A DNA stretch of 64,000 nt from an uncultured Bacteroides sp. (GTDB lineage Bacteria > Bacteroidota > Bacteroidia > Cytophagales > Cyclobacteriaceae): positions 1 to 64,000 of the forward strand of contig CABHOV010000074.1 of the NCBI GenBank assembly GCA_902168185.1. Reading direction: 5' to 3'. Position numbers and translations under genes: made by a program. Positions 15,446-23,752 of the stretch are shown here, one piece after another. Below the pieces are notes generated by a model. The model saw only the letters and a list, made by a program, of their open reading frames with translations, was not told the DNA's origin and ran no database searches. Within the stretch, counting starts at the first letter, position 1; each line of letters opens with the position of its first letter.

Positions 15446-16189
15446 ATGAACATAACTTGCGTTATTGTCGATGATGAAAAATTAGCTCGCGACCTTCTGC
15501 AGGAGTACTTACAACAAATGCCAAACATCCAGGTGATTGGTGAGTGCTCTAAAGGGAAAGATGCAGTAGAGTTAATTGACAAGGAAAAACCTGATCTTGT
15601 TTTTCTCGATGTACAAATGCCAGGTATGACAGGCTTTGATGTACTCGATGAAATTACACATGATCCCTATGTAATATTCTGCACTGCCTACGACCAGTAT
15701 GCACTGAAGGCTTTCGAGAAAAATGCCGTAGACTATATTTTGAAACCACTGGACCAGGAGCGTTTCAAACTTGCTGTAGAGCGTGCTATCGCTCGCATGA
15801 AGATGGAGCAAAACAACGTTGGCGAGTTGCTGCGTAACCTTAAGACCGAAAACAAAACTTCATACGACTCGCATATATTCGTTCAGAAGTCTGAAAAGTT
15901 ATTGAACCTGCCCGTAGATGAGATTGTATACCTGGAAGCTTCCGGTGATTATACTATACTTACAACCAAGAATGATCAGTTTGTAAGCTCATCCGGTATT
16001 GGTAAACTTGAAGAGATATTGAATCCCGAGATTTTTATCAGAGTACACAGAAGTACAATCATCAATATCAACAGCCTCAAAGAAATTGAAAAACATTTCA
16101 ATGGCGGCATGGTAGTAAAAATGCAAAATGGTAAAAGCTTCCCGGTAAGCAGAACCTATGCAAAACTGATCCGCAAAAAAGTAGTATAG
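15446..16189 (+). CDS. LytTR-family response regulator
   Basis: 247 residues. The receiver domain has DDE near residues 9-11, phospho-acceptor Asp55 in LVFLDVQMPG, and the Thr/Lys switch region (FCTAYDQ, VDYILKP). The LytTR DNA-binding domain fills about residues 140-247 (IFVQKSEKLLNLPVDEIVYLEASGDY, then RVHRSTIININ). It binds paired 9-base repeats in DNA. It follows the LytS-type kinase gene with a 20-base gap. The target genes cannot be seen in this window. Confidence 0.94.
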   Translation: MNITCVIVDDEKLARDLLQEYLQQMPNIQVIGECSKGKDAVELIDKEKPDLVFLDVQMPGMTGFDVLDEITHDPYVIFCTAYDQYALKAFEKNAVDYILKPLDQERFKLAVERAIARMKMEQNNVGELLRNLKTENKTSYDSHIFVQKSEKLLNLPVDEIVYLEASGDYTILTTKNDQFVSSSGIGKLEEILNPEIFIRVHRSTIININSLKEIEKHFNGGMVVKMQNGKSFPVSRTYAKLIRKKVV

Positions 16190-16202
16190 TTAAAGTATAC
16201 GT

Positions 16203-16276
16203 TCCCGCAGCTTTTTCCGATAGCGCACCCTTCAATGCATGGTCTGCGTCTATCTGTGAAATCTGCGGGATTTTTT
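16203..16276 (+). terminator. Possible terminator or REP-like hairpin with long loop
   Basis: TCCCGCAG at 16203-16210 pairs with CTGCGGGA at 16263-16270, followed by six T. The loop is 52 bases, unusually long, and contains GGTCTGCGTCTATCTGTGAAA. Related words occur at 34631-34697. It lies in the gap between two convergent genes. Confidence 0.45.
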
Positions 16277-16331
16277 CTGAATATATAGCCAAGATTGATA
16301 TACTTCTATTATTCATTTGGCTTTCAGCGAA

Positions 16332-16982
16332 TCATTGAAACAAGATCTTCTCCTGATCAGTATATTGTATCGTAACGGTTTTACCATGAAGCTTCATGAT
16401 CTCCGTTATTTTCGCCTCAAATGATTGCTGCGCTTCTTTTACAAACTCAGCCTGCGCTGCATAGCGTTTGGCATCATCCGTAAAAGCATTCATAGCATCC
16501 GAACGATCCTGAGGTTTTATAGGATTCCACCATCCATTTTCATCTTCGAATTTAACATCACCCATCGGCTCCAGAGATAGTAGTTTAGGGTGAGGCATTG
16601 TTATTGTAGCATTATCTTCATGAATCGTTATTGCAAACTTCTGATTGAGATCAAAGCCAGCCTTCGCTTCAAATGTACCTACGATCGTAATCTTCTTTGT
16701 GCTTTTCAGCCAGGTATTGTTCCATATATACTGATGCTGAAATTTTTGTGACAGCGTGGCGAGCTCCAGTATAGGCACTTGTTGTTGTAATACGATGGTA
16801 TTGTTCACTGTAACTTCCGGAGTAAAATGAAAGGCCTCTTTGAAGTCGCGGCCAATTTGCTTGGCTCCTTCATAACTTCGCTGGGCCACTTGTGTAGGTA
16901 TATATACTACCAACACATAAGCCGTTATCATTACCATTACAAGCAACGATATAATGAGAATGATTTTTCTGTTTGAAAACAT
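16332..16982 (-). CDS. DUF4230-like membrane-anchored protein
   Basis: 216 residues. An N-terminal membrane helix (IILIISLLVMVMITAYVLVVYI) is followed by an extracytoplasmic region that matches the DUF4230 pattern: FTPEVTVNNTIVLQQQVPILELATLSQKFQHQYIWNN, then TKKITIVGTFEAKAGFDL and a C-terminal amphipathic helix before VTIQYTDQEKILF. Family members are single-pass proteins of unknown function. Convergent with the LytTR regulator; no operon partner. Confidence 0.7.
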   Translation of the reverse strand: MFSNRKIILIISLLVMVMITAYVLVVYIPTQVAQRSYEGAKQIGRDFKEAFHFTPEVTVNNTIVLQQQVPILELATLSQKFQHQYIWNNTWLKSTKKITIVGTFEAKAGFDLNQKFAITIHEDNATITMPHPKLLSLEPMGDVKFEDENGWWNPIKPQDRSDAMNAFTDDAKRYAAQAEFVKEAQQSFEAKITEIMKLHGKTVTIQYTDQEKILFQ

Positions 16983-17044
16983 TTTTCGTTAGCGCTTAAG
17001 GATGTTAGATCGTCAATAACATTATAATACACAATATGAATTCG

Positions 17045-17650
17045 TTAATTCACTTGTTCTACAAGTTCTAATCGCCTCACAATGGAATTAAGGGGCAAGA
17101 TTGTTCCGGGCGATAAAACCGCGTTTGCTCCGATCTTTGTGCCATCACCAACGAGGGCTCCAAATTTTGTGGCGCCCGTTTCAAATGTTTTGCCATCCAA
17201 CATTATCTTAATTTCTTTATCCGTTCTTTCATTATAGTGATTGGCGATTACTGAGCCGGCCTCCATATTTACCTGCGAACCTATAATTGAATCGCCTGCA
17301 AAATTGAAATGAGCAAGAGATGCGCGCGGCATAATAAAGCTGGTCTTGATCTCACATCCGGGGCCTATACTTACGCCTTCCCCCAGATATACACCTCCAC
17401 GCAAGTATGCATGAGCACCGATAAAACATTTCGCTGAAATAATAGCAGGACCTTTAATAATCACATGCTCTTCGATTCTTGCCTCTTTATGTATAGCAAC
17501 ATGGTCACGAATGATATAGTCGTCTGATAGCGTTTTGATTTTATCAAGTATATGTACAGAAGCAGATGCGGTTATATCCCACGGAGGAAGACCATGGAGA
17601 GAAGGAAACAGCTGTAGAAAATAATGTGTATACTGATGGAGATTGATCAT
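17045..17650 (-). CDS. Left-handed beta-helix (hexapeptide-repeat) transferase-like protein
   Basis: 201 residues. From about residue 45 onward it has the spaced hydrophobic hexapeptide pattern of LpxA/GlmU-type beta-helix proteins: AIHKEARIEEHVIIKGPAII, CFIGAHAYLRGGVYLG, SIGPGCEIKT, then GALVGDGTKIGANAVLSPGTIL. The N-terminal 40 residues are helical. It is likely a sugar-nucleotide acyl- or acetyltransferase-like protein, but no donor-specific residue is identifiable. It starts 3 bases after the end of the VOC gene on the same strand, so the two are almost certainly cotranscribed. Confidence 0.8.
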   Translation of the reverse strand: MINLHQYTHYFLQLFPSLHGLPPWDITASASVHILDKIKTLSDDYIIRDHVAIHKEARIEEHVIIKGPAIISAKCFIGAHAYLRGGVYLGEGVSIGPGCEIKTSFIMPRASLAHFNFAGDSIIGSQVNMEAGSVIANHYNERTDKEIKIMLDGKTFETGATKFGALVGDGTKIGANAVLSPGTILPLNSIVRRLELVEQVN

Positions 17651-17653
17651 AGA

Positions 17654-18043
17654 TTATGATTCGTATAGTTCAAGCGGGAGATTGTCGGGGTCAGCAAAAA
17701 AAGTAAACCGCTTGCCGGTAAATTCGTCAATACGAATGGGCTCGGTTTTAATTCCGTGTGACGTAAGCATTTTTGCCGAGGCCTCTATATCGCTTACTTC
17801 AAAGGCAAGATGGCGGAGTCCTCGTGCCTCAGGTTGTGATACTCGTGGAGGTGGATCCGGAAAAGAAAAAAGCTCGATCACATAGCGGTTGCCCAATGCT
17901 AAATCTAATTTATAGGATTTCCGTTCAGCACGATAGTATTCACCCATAACGCGAAAGCCCAGAACCTCGGTATAGAATTTTTTAGAGACTTCGTAGTCTG
18001 AGCAGATAATAGCGATGTGATGAATATTGGAAATGTGAAGCAT
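17654..18043 (-). CDS. VOC family (glyoxalase-like) protein
   Basis: The ATG at 18043 gives 129 residues, the standard size for a small VOC protein of the YaeR type; the longer in-frame extension upstream is spurious. It has two beta-alpha-beta-beta-beta units: ISNIHHIAIICSDYEVSKKFYTEVLGF, then LRHLAFEVSDIEASAKML. Metal ligand candidates are the His in HHIAII, Glu in VIELF, His in RHLAF and the final Glu in PLELYE. The substrate is unknown. It is the first gene of a pair with the hexapeptide protein. Confidence 0.85.
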   Translation of the reverse strand: MLHISNIHHIAIICSDYEVSKKFYTEVLGFRVMGEYYRAERKSYKLDLALGNRYVIELFSFPDPPPRVSQPEARGLRHLAFEVSDIEASAKMLTSHGIKTEPIRIDEFTGKRFTFFADPDNLPLELYES

Positions 18044-18085
18044 GATATAATTTGTCAACTTAAATTTCATTAATTTTTGTTCACG

Positions 18086-18562
18086 ATGGATATACTCTGG
18101 ATTGTTCTTGGAATAATTTTTATGCTGGCGGGTTTGGCGGGCTGTGTTTTGCCATTTCTGCCAGGCCCTCCGTTGTGCTTCATTGGCATCTTGTTGCAAC
18201 AGCTTAAAGAAGCGCCACCATTCACTACAAAATTCCTTATCATCTGGGGCATCATTACTGTGGTGGTGACGCTGCTCGACTATATCATTCCGCTCTATGG
18301 CACCAAGAAATTTGGCGGAAGCACCTATGGCATGTGGGGCTGCACACTCGGATTGATCGTGGGTATATTTATTGGTCCCTGGGGAATAATAATAGGTCCG
18401 TTTATAGGTGCATTTATAGGAGAGATCATGGCCAATGCAAACTCATCGCAGGCACTGCGTGCGGCTTTCGGATCATTTGTCGGTTTTCTCTTCGGAACAC
18501 TCCTGAAGCTGGTCGTATGCTTTGTGATGGGGTGGTATTTCGTGGTGAGCCTGATTGGATAA
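18086..18562 (+). CDS. DUF456-like integral membrane protein
   Basis: 158 residues, taking the ATG at 18086 rather than an upstream TTG. It has four to five hydrophobic helices and a Gly-rich repeat region (LGLIVGIFIGPWGIIIGPFIGAFIGEIM) that is characteristic of the DUF456/YqgC family, together with the N-terminal LPFLPGPPLCFIGIL. Function unknown. It is divergent from the VOC gene and 35 bases upstream of the thioesterase gene on the same strand. Confidence 0.8.
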   Translation: MDILWIVLGIIFMLAGLAGCVLPFLPGPPLCFIGILLQQLKEAPPFTTKFLIIWGIITVVVTLLDYIIPLYGTKKFGGSTYGMWGCTLGLIVGIFIGPWGIIIGPFIGAFIGEIMANANSSQALRAAFGSFVGFLFGTLLKLVVCFVMGWYFVVSLIG

Positions 18563-18597
18563 GAATAAATATATACCTTGTAGCGAGAATAAATCAT

Positions 18598-19053
18598 ATG
18601 GCAACTTTTAGTCTTCCCATTCAGATTCGTTGGGCTGATATTGATCAGAACCGTCACCTTCGTCATTCTGCATATTATGATTACGGAGCCATGGCTCGTA
18701 TGATCTTCTTATCCGAACACGGTATCACTACACAGAAACTGGAGTCATTAAAGATAGGTCCTATTCTATTTCGGGAAGAAGCCGTTTTCAAACGTGAGAT
18801 AACACTCGATGACAAGCTTACACTGGATGTAGAGTTGATAAAGGCCTCGAAGGATTTTTCGCGCTGGAGCCTTCGTCATAATTTTCTGAAACACGACAAC
18901 ACCCTGGCGGCAAACGTTACGGTAGAAGGCGCGTGGCTTGATCTTGAAAAAAGAAAACTTGTTACTCCGGATGAATTTGTTCAATCAATCTTCAGTGAAT
19001 TTCCACGTGCAGCTTCTTTCGAGTGGATCATTCGCGAAGAGAAGAAAGTATAG
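18598..19053 (+). CDS. Acyl-CoA thioesterase, hot-dog (4HBT) fold
   Basis: 151 residues from the ATG at 18598. The opening (FSLPIQIRWADIDQNRHLRHSAYYDYGAMARM) is the 4HBT-type hot-dog active-site region with the catalytic Asp in ADID and the Tyr/Asn around it. The remaining strands (REEAVFKREITLDDKLTLDVELIKAS) complete one hot-dog unit. It should hydrolyse short or aromatic acyl-CoA esters. Convergent with purN; the two stop codons abut. Confidence 0.85.
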   Translation: MATFSLPIQIRWADIDQNRHLRHSAYYDYGAMARMIFLSEHGITTQKLESLKIGPILFREEAVFKREITLDDKLTLDVELIKASKDFSRWSLRHNFLKHDNTLAANVTVEGAWLDLEKRKLVTPDEFVQSIFSEFPRAASFEWIIREEKKV

Positions 19054-19629
19054 CTAGCCGGTTATCCAACGCTCAATCACTGTAGGGTAATGTTTGTACT
19101 CTAGCTGATGAACCTTATCAGCTATCTGCTCGGGTGTATCATCAGCATGCACCGGGCACGATGCCTGGAAGATTACTTCTCCTTCATCATACTTTTCATC
19201 TACAGCATGAATCGTTATGCCTGTCTCATAATCACGTGCAAGCATTACAGCCTCATGTACTTTCATACCATACATGCCTTTGCCTCCGTGCTTTGGTAAG
19301 AGTGCTGGATGTATATTAATGATCTTGTGAGGGAAAGCCTGTACCAGGTACGTTGGTATCAGCCAAAGGAAACCTGCCAGTACAACGTGCGTTACATTTT
19401 TCTCTTGCAGCCATTCAAGTACCACGGTGCTTTCACGAAACTGTTGTCTGTCAAACGTCTTGGTAGAAATTCCAAAATTCCGAGCACGCTCCAGCACAAA
19501 AGCTTGTGGATTGTTACTGACTAAAAGAACAACTTCAATGGATGGATGATTTTTGAAATACTTAAAGATTTCTTCAGCGTTGGTCCCATTACCAGAGGCA
19601 AAAACAGCCAGACGATATTTTTCAGACAT
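19054..19629 (-). CDS. purN: Phosphoribosylglycinamide formyltransferase
   Basis: 191 residues from the ATG at 19629. Motifs of the 10-formyltetrahydrofolate-dependent GART enzyme are present: VFASGNGTNAEEIFKYF (phosphate binding), NNPQAFVLERARNFGI, AGFLWLIPTYLVQAFPHKIINIHPALLPKHGGKGMYG with the catalytic Asn/His/Asp triad region (NIHPALLP and later DYETGITIH, VDEKYDEG). It carries out the third step of purine synthesis. Length and motifs are complete. Confidence 0.95.
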   Translation of the reverse strand: MSEKYRLAVFASGNGTNAEEIFKYFKNHPSIEVVLLVSNNPQAFVLERARNFGISTKTFDRQQFRESTVVLEWLQEKNVTHVVLAGFLWLIPTYLVQAFPHKIINIHPALLPKHGGKGMYGMKVHEAVMLARDYETGITIHAVDEKYDEGEVIFQASCPVHADDTPEQIADKVHQLEYKHYPTVIERWITG

Positions 19630-19763
19630 AAGCCACAAAGATAATGCAGCGCTTCAATTCGATATAAAGGATACGCTGATTGTATAAATAAATATTATAT
19701 AGATGCTGCTATGATTACCCGCGAACGGGTTAACTTTAGCCATCAATCTACTCCTTGGCAGTT

Positions 19764-20174
19764 ATGGAAACATTCGGTGAAAAAGTTAAACGTACAACTA
19801 AAAAAGTGACTCGTATTATTCTGATTGTACTGCTGATAGCAGGCGTGATTACCTTTTCGTTTTTATACTGGGGTACATATGAAGACGGTGTGTTAGCAGG
19901 CAAAGTATTACGCATCAGTCAAAAAGGAGTGATGTTCAAGACTTACGAAGGGAAAATAAATCTCGAAACATTCGGAGCGTTGAAAGGCACAAGCCCTATA
20001 GCGGAGTCTTTTGATTTCTCGGTAGAGAAAGGTGATAAAGACTTGGTGAAGGAATTACAAACCGTTGCCTTGAGTGGCGAGCGGGTAAATCTATACTTTG
20101 TAAAACGATATGCACGCTTTCCATGGCGTGGTGATACAAAATATTTCGCTACACGCGTTGAGCGCCTCAAATAA
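19764..20174 (+). CDS. Membrane-anchored hypothetical protein
   Basis: 136 residues from the ATG at 19764. A basic N-terminus (KVKRTTKKVTR) leads into one membrane helix (IILIVLLIAGVITFSFLYW); the rest is an extracytoplasmic small beta domain (DGVLAGKVLRISQKGVMFKTYEGKINLETFG). Similar short proteins are widespread in Bacteroidota and are often misnamed; I do not know a function. No operon partner. Confidence 0.65.
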   Translation: METFGEKVKRTTKKVTRIILIVLLIAGVITFSFLYWGTYEDGVLAGKVLRISQKGVMFKTYEGKINLETFGALKGTSPIAESFDFSVEKGDKDLVKELQTVALSGERVNLYFVKRYARFPWRGDTKYFATRVERLK

Positions 20175-20228
20175 GGTCAGCACAAGTATATATATGGAGT
20201 GCCTATCTATAGGCGCTGAATTCTAGAA

Positions 20229-20600
20229 TCAGGAATATTGTTTGTGTTCCATTTGCTGGATCAAATCTGTTTTATCTTCCATGAGTTTAATGATCCTGCG
20301 GAGATAATCAATTTCTTTGCGCGATAGCTCAAGCTGTTTTTGATATTCAGTCTCGCCAAGCATACGCTTCAAATTATTCTGCCCTGCGTGCTCCTCTGGC
20401 TGGCTTGAATAATATTGAAAGAAATCGTGATCAAGTACCTGTGAGATTCTAAGAAGTAATCCGGTATCCAGGTGGCGTTTCCGAAAAATGCGATAAACAT
20501 TCTGGCGAACAGTTCCGAGCTCATCTGCGAAATCAGTAAGCTTCATGTGGCGGTTGTCAAAAACCTCTTTGATTTTAGGGCCAATCTCAACGAATGCCAT
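20229..20600 (-). CDS. HTH regulator with coiled-coil tail
   Basis: 123 residues. Residues about 5-65 are a helix-turn-helix of the XRE/Cro kind (LTDFADELGTVRQNVYRIF, LLLRISQVLDHDFFQYY). Residues about 80-118 form a Lys/Glu-rich coiled coil (KQLELSRKEIDYLRRIIKLMEDKTDLIQQM), suggesting dimerisation. It is clearly related in sequence to the HTH protein at 39593-39934 (shared VYxIFxR and DFFxxY-type positions). Three dyads lie in the gap between it and the divergent gene at 20739, likely its own binding sites. Confidence 0.75.
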   Translation of the reverse strand: MAFVEIGPKIKEVFDNRHMKLTDFADELGTVRQNVYRIFRKRHLDTGLLLRISQVLDHDFFQYYSSQPEEHAGQNNLKRMLGETEYQKQLELSRKEIDYLRRIIKLMEDKTDLIQQMEHKQYS

Positions 20601-20646
20601 GGCGGGTATTTATTTATGAGTTGAATAAAGATAACGTAAAATATTA

Positions 20647-20706
20647 GTTTACACTCCGTAAACTTCATGGTTATCGGTGTAACCGGCAGTTTTACATCTT
20701 CGTAAA
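20647..20706. promoter_or_regulatory. Three tandem operator-like dyads
   Basis: GTTTAC-N5-GTAAAC at 20647-20663, GGTTA-N6-TAACC at 20669-20684, and TTTAC-N6-GTAAA at 20691-20706. Their centres are spaced about 22 bases, two helical turns. All lie between the divergent HTH regulator and the STAS/SpoIIAA-like gene. A related dyad (TTTAT-N5-GTAAA) occurs before the paralogous HTH gene at 39986-40000. Confidence 0.6.
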
Positions 20707-20738
20707 TTGTCGTTAAACTTACATAACCAAAGCAGCTT

Positions 20739-21200
20739 ATGAGCTTTGTAGAATTTGCCCCGACCCTTAGTAGTTCTGAATGTATGGTAAAAGCTTTTTA
20801 CCAAGACGAGTATGCTACCATCGAATTGGATGATTCAATTCCCTGCATTCGTCTTACGTTAAATGGAGTTCCGCGTTACAGTGAACACTATAATTTTGTT
20901 CAGAAAAAACGACTGGAGCTGATGTATCAGGAAATAAAGAACTATCCCAAGCTGCACATGCTGACGGATAGTCGTACCGCTGGCCCTGTGTTGGACGAAG
21001 ATGTACTTCATTTCAGAATGCACATTATGCCAGCGATGGAGAATGCCGGTGTTCGTTACCTGGCGCTTGTTATGCCAAGCAGCAAGTTTACACAGCTAAC
21101 CATTCGGGATATGACGGCAGGGGCGCGAATTATGACGGTGCAATATTTCGATTCCATGCGCGAAGCTCGTCACTGGCTTAGAAAAATGACTGCGCTATAG
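20739..21200 (+). CDS. SpoIIAA/STAS-like cytoplasmic protein
   Basis: 153 residues with no export signal. The fold pattern is alternating beta and alpha: ATIELDDSIPCIRLTLNGVPRY, then LMYQEIKNYPKLHMLTDSRTAGPV, and VRYLALVMPSSKFTQLTI. This resembles SpoIIAA-like/STAS-type proteins seen in Bacteroidota next to regulators, but the match is weak. It is divergent from a HTH gene and shares its promoter region with three dyads, so it is probably regulated by that protein. Role unknown. Confidence 0.5.
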   Translation: MSFVEFAPTLSSSECMVKAFYQDEYATIELDDSIPCIRLTLNGVPRYSEHYNFVQKKRLELMYQEIKNYPKLHMLTDSRTAGPVLDEDVLHFRMHIMPAMENAGVRYLALVMPSSKFTQLTIRDMTAGARIMTVQYFDSMREARHWLRKMTAL

Positions 21201-21222
21201 CGGATCCTCAAGAGAGTATATA

Positions 21223-21711
21223 TTATTTTTTGGTGGGATTCTTTTTGCCCGCTAGAAGTTTTTCTACAGTTGCCTGAAGACGCTTCAGACGAGTCTCTTC
21301 TTTTTTTGCATCGCTGATCCAAAGCGCATATTCTTTACGGTTGGTATAGCTTAGTGAATCAAAGAACTTTTTAGCGACAGCATTTTTCGTAAGCTCTTTC
21401 TTAAGTGCAGTGGGAATTTCTACAACGCGTTCTTCCGTATCCAATTCAATTTCTACCTGAACGTGGTCTCCTACTTTTTTCCCAATGGCAGCCCGAACAT
21501 CTTTTCGTACAAGAATAACGTGGCAGCCCGTGCCCATATTCGATAAAATACCACGATACGGAAAACCATCAAACCAGGCTTTTACTTTTACCATTCCCTT
21601 TGTGCCATAGACTTTTTCCACATCAAACGGGATGGAAACAAAAGCAGCATCGATAACCGATTCAGGGTTTTCAAGGATTGCTTTAAACACTTGTTTAACA
21701 GGTTTGGCCAT
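21223..21711 (-). CDS. DUF1905/YdeI-type protein
   Basis: 162 residues. The N-terminal two thirds resembles DUF1905 (SIPFDVEKVYGTKGMVKVKAWFDGFPYRGILSNMGTGCHVILVRKDVR), and the C-terminal tail is the YdeI-type bacteriocin-protection (OmdA) helix pair: IPTALKKELTKNAVAKKFFDSLSYTNRKEYALWISDAKKEETRLKR. The architecture is common and its biochemical role is not well established. Cytoplasmic by absence of signal. Confidence 0.8.
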   Translation of the reverse strand: MAKPVKQVFKAILENPESVIDAAFVSIPFDVEKVYGTKGMVKVKAWFDGFPYRGILSNMGTGCHVILVRKDVRAAIGKKVGDHVQVEIELDTEERVVEIPTALKKELTKNAVAKKFFDSLSYTNRKEYALWISDAKKEETRLKRLQATVEKLLAGKKNPTKK

Positions 21712-21931
21712 GGGGAAAAATAGATCAGGGTAAATTTAGCCCAATACTTCTCGGAAAAACTTCGTAATCAAAACAAAATGCTTGGTTTAAAGGCAGAGGG
21801 TGGTATAAAAATTTGACAAACTATATACGAGCATTGTTTTGTTAGGTCTATAGAATTATCTTGCAAGGCTTGAACCCCAACATCCTTAGGCCTGTGACTA
21901 CTTTATCAATGATTTTGCCAGTCTAATACAT

Positions 21932-23752
21932 ATGCAGGATCTTATCAGGCACCTACCAGCGGTTATTTACGAGTATACAATCTATCCAGATGGTCAGCCA
22001 CGGTTCACTTACGTAAGTGAATCCAGCGAAGGCATTTTAGGGATCGCACCCGAGGTGATCTTATCCGATGCATCTGTACTGGATAATATTGTTTTCGAGG
22101 AAGACCGCGAGTTGCAGCAGCAAACTTCAGCGCTCAGTATACTGGAAGGAAGGGATTGGAATTGGGAAGGGCGAATGAGGGTAAAGGAAAATATAATCTG
22201 GGTGGAAGTAAAATCGAATCATGAACTACGGCCTGATGGAATTATCATCAGACGTGGCGTAATACAAGATATAACAGAACGTAAAGAACTGGCGAAAGAA
22301 ACCGAACAACGTTACCTGTCGCTGGTTGACAGATTGCCAATCGGAATAGTTATACATAAACAAGGCAAACTTGTTTTCGCAAACACGCAGGCTTACCAGA
22401 TTCTTGCTTACAAAAAAACGAATGAACTCATCGGCACAGAAGTGTTGAATTTTGTTCACCCGGATTATCATCAACGCATTGCCCGCAGAATGAAAGAAGG
22501 TGGCTTGCTCTCTCCAATGGTAGAACAAAAATATGTTCGAATGGATGGAAAGGTAATTGACGTGGAGACCATGTCATCGCCTTTTACATTTCAAGGAGAG
22601 CCTTGCGTCCAGGTAATTTTCCGCGATATAACCGAGCGCAAGCAAACGGAAGAAAGGATCAAGAAAAACGAAACGTTATTAGCGCAGCTCTTCCAAAATA
22701 TACCCATGGCTGTTGTACTGCTCAACGACCAAGGCAAAGTAGAGCAGGTAAACAAAGGCTTTGAAGAAATGTTTGGCTTTTCGCTGGACGAACTCAGGGG
22801 CAAGAGTATAAATGATTTTATAGTTCCTGAAGAACTTGTTCACGAAGGTGTAGATCTTAATAACCTCATCACCGCCAATCGCATTGTAAGCATTGAAACA
22901 ATTCGTAAGAACAGAAACGGTAAACTCGTAAATGTTATACTCTATGGTATGCCGGTTATGCTGGATAATCAGACTATAGGTATATATGGTGTATATGTGG
23001 ATTTTACGGATCGTAAAAAGGTAGAGGAGGAATTGAAGATTCGGAATACAGAACTCGATAACTTTGTATATAAGGTTTCACACGATCTTCGTGCACCACT
23101 TTCTTCTATACTCGGTTTGGTGAACCTCGCGCGACTGCCCGGTAACACGGATAATCCAATGGACTATATAGATATCATTGGCGAGAAAGTTCAACACCTT
23201 GATCATTTCATCGGCGATGTACTAAGCCACTCGAAAAATCTGAAAATGGATGTGACCACTAGTAAAGTGGATTTCGAGCAGATCATCGACAGAACATTCG
23301 AAGACCTGAATTACCTGGAAGGCGCGAAGGAAATGGTTCGTCATGTAAAAATAGAAGGCGAAGCTTTTTATAGCGACCCCTGGCGCATTTCAGAGATCTT
23401 CCGAAATCTTATTTCCAATGCAGTAAAATATAGGCAGCTTGATGTCTCTACACCAGAGATCAATGTAAAAATTCTGGTAGACAATTACCGTGCAGAAGTA
23501 AGCTTTGCAGACAACGGTATAGGTATAGATGAAGCTAACCTGGCGAAGATTTTCGAAATGTTTTACCGTGCTACGGAACAGTCTGACGGCTCCGGTATAG
23601 GACTATATATCGTTAAAAATGCAGTGGAGAAACTGGGCGGCCAGATTTCTGTAGCCAGCAGAGTAAACCAGGGAACCCGGTTTAGTATTGTGCTTCCCAA
23701 CAGGATCAATAGCTTTGTGTCGGCATCCAAATCACAAGTTGTCGAACAGTAA
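21932..23752 (+). CDS. Multi-PAS sensor histidine kinase
   Basis: 606 residues. Three PAS domains in tandem: about residues 1-110 (IYPDGQPRFTYVSESSEGILG), 125-235 (LPIGIVIHKQGKLVFANTQAYQIL) and 245-365 (NIPMAVVLLNDQGKVEQVNKGFEEMFGFS). Each of the first two is followed by a PAC-like RDITER segment. The kinase core has phospho-acceptor H384 in YKVSHDLRAPLSSILG, an N box RNLISNAVKY and G boxes DNGIGIDEANL and GSGIGLYIVKNAV. No membrane segment is seen, so it is cytoplasmic and probably senses a bound cofactor or ligand. No response regulator is adjacent. Its stop overlaps the start of the GNAT gene by one base (TAATG), implying translational coupling. Confidence 0.93.
   Translation: MQDLIRHLPAVIYEYTIYPDGQPRFTYVSESSEGILGIAPEVILSDASVLDNIVFEEDRELQQQTSALSILEGRDWNWEGRMRVKENIIWVEVKSNHELRPDGIIIRRGVIQDITERKELAKETEQRYLSLVDRLPIGIVIHKQGKLVFANTQAYQILAYKKTNELIGTEVLNFVHPDYHQRIARRMKEGGLLSPMVEQKYVRMDGKVIDVETMSSPFTFQGEPCVQVIFRDITERKQTEERIKKNETLLAQLFQNIPMAVVLLNDQGKVEQVNKGFEEMFGFSLDELRGKSINDFIVPEELVHEGVDLNNLITANRIVSIETIRKNRNGKLVNVILYGMPVMLDNQTIGIYGVYVDFTDRKKVEEELKIRNTELDNFVYKVSHDLRAPLSSILGLVNLARLPGNTDNPMDYIDIIGEKVQHLDHFIGDVLSHSKNLKMDVTTSKVDFEQIIDRTFEDLNYLEGAKEMVRHVKIEGEAFYSDPWRISEIFRNLISNAVKYRQLDVSTPEINVKILVDNYRAEVSFADNGIGIDEANLAKIFEMFYRATEQSDGSGIGLYIVKNAVEKLGGQISVASRVNQGTRFSIVLPNRINSFVSASKSQVVEQ

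Noticed and set aside
18334-18597. An upstream extension of the thioesterase frame
   Set aside because: It overlaps the DUF456 gene in another frame and has no family similarity; the ATG at 18598 gives the normal length.
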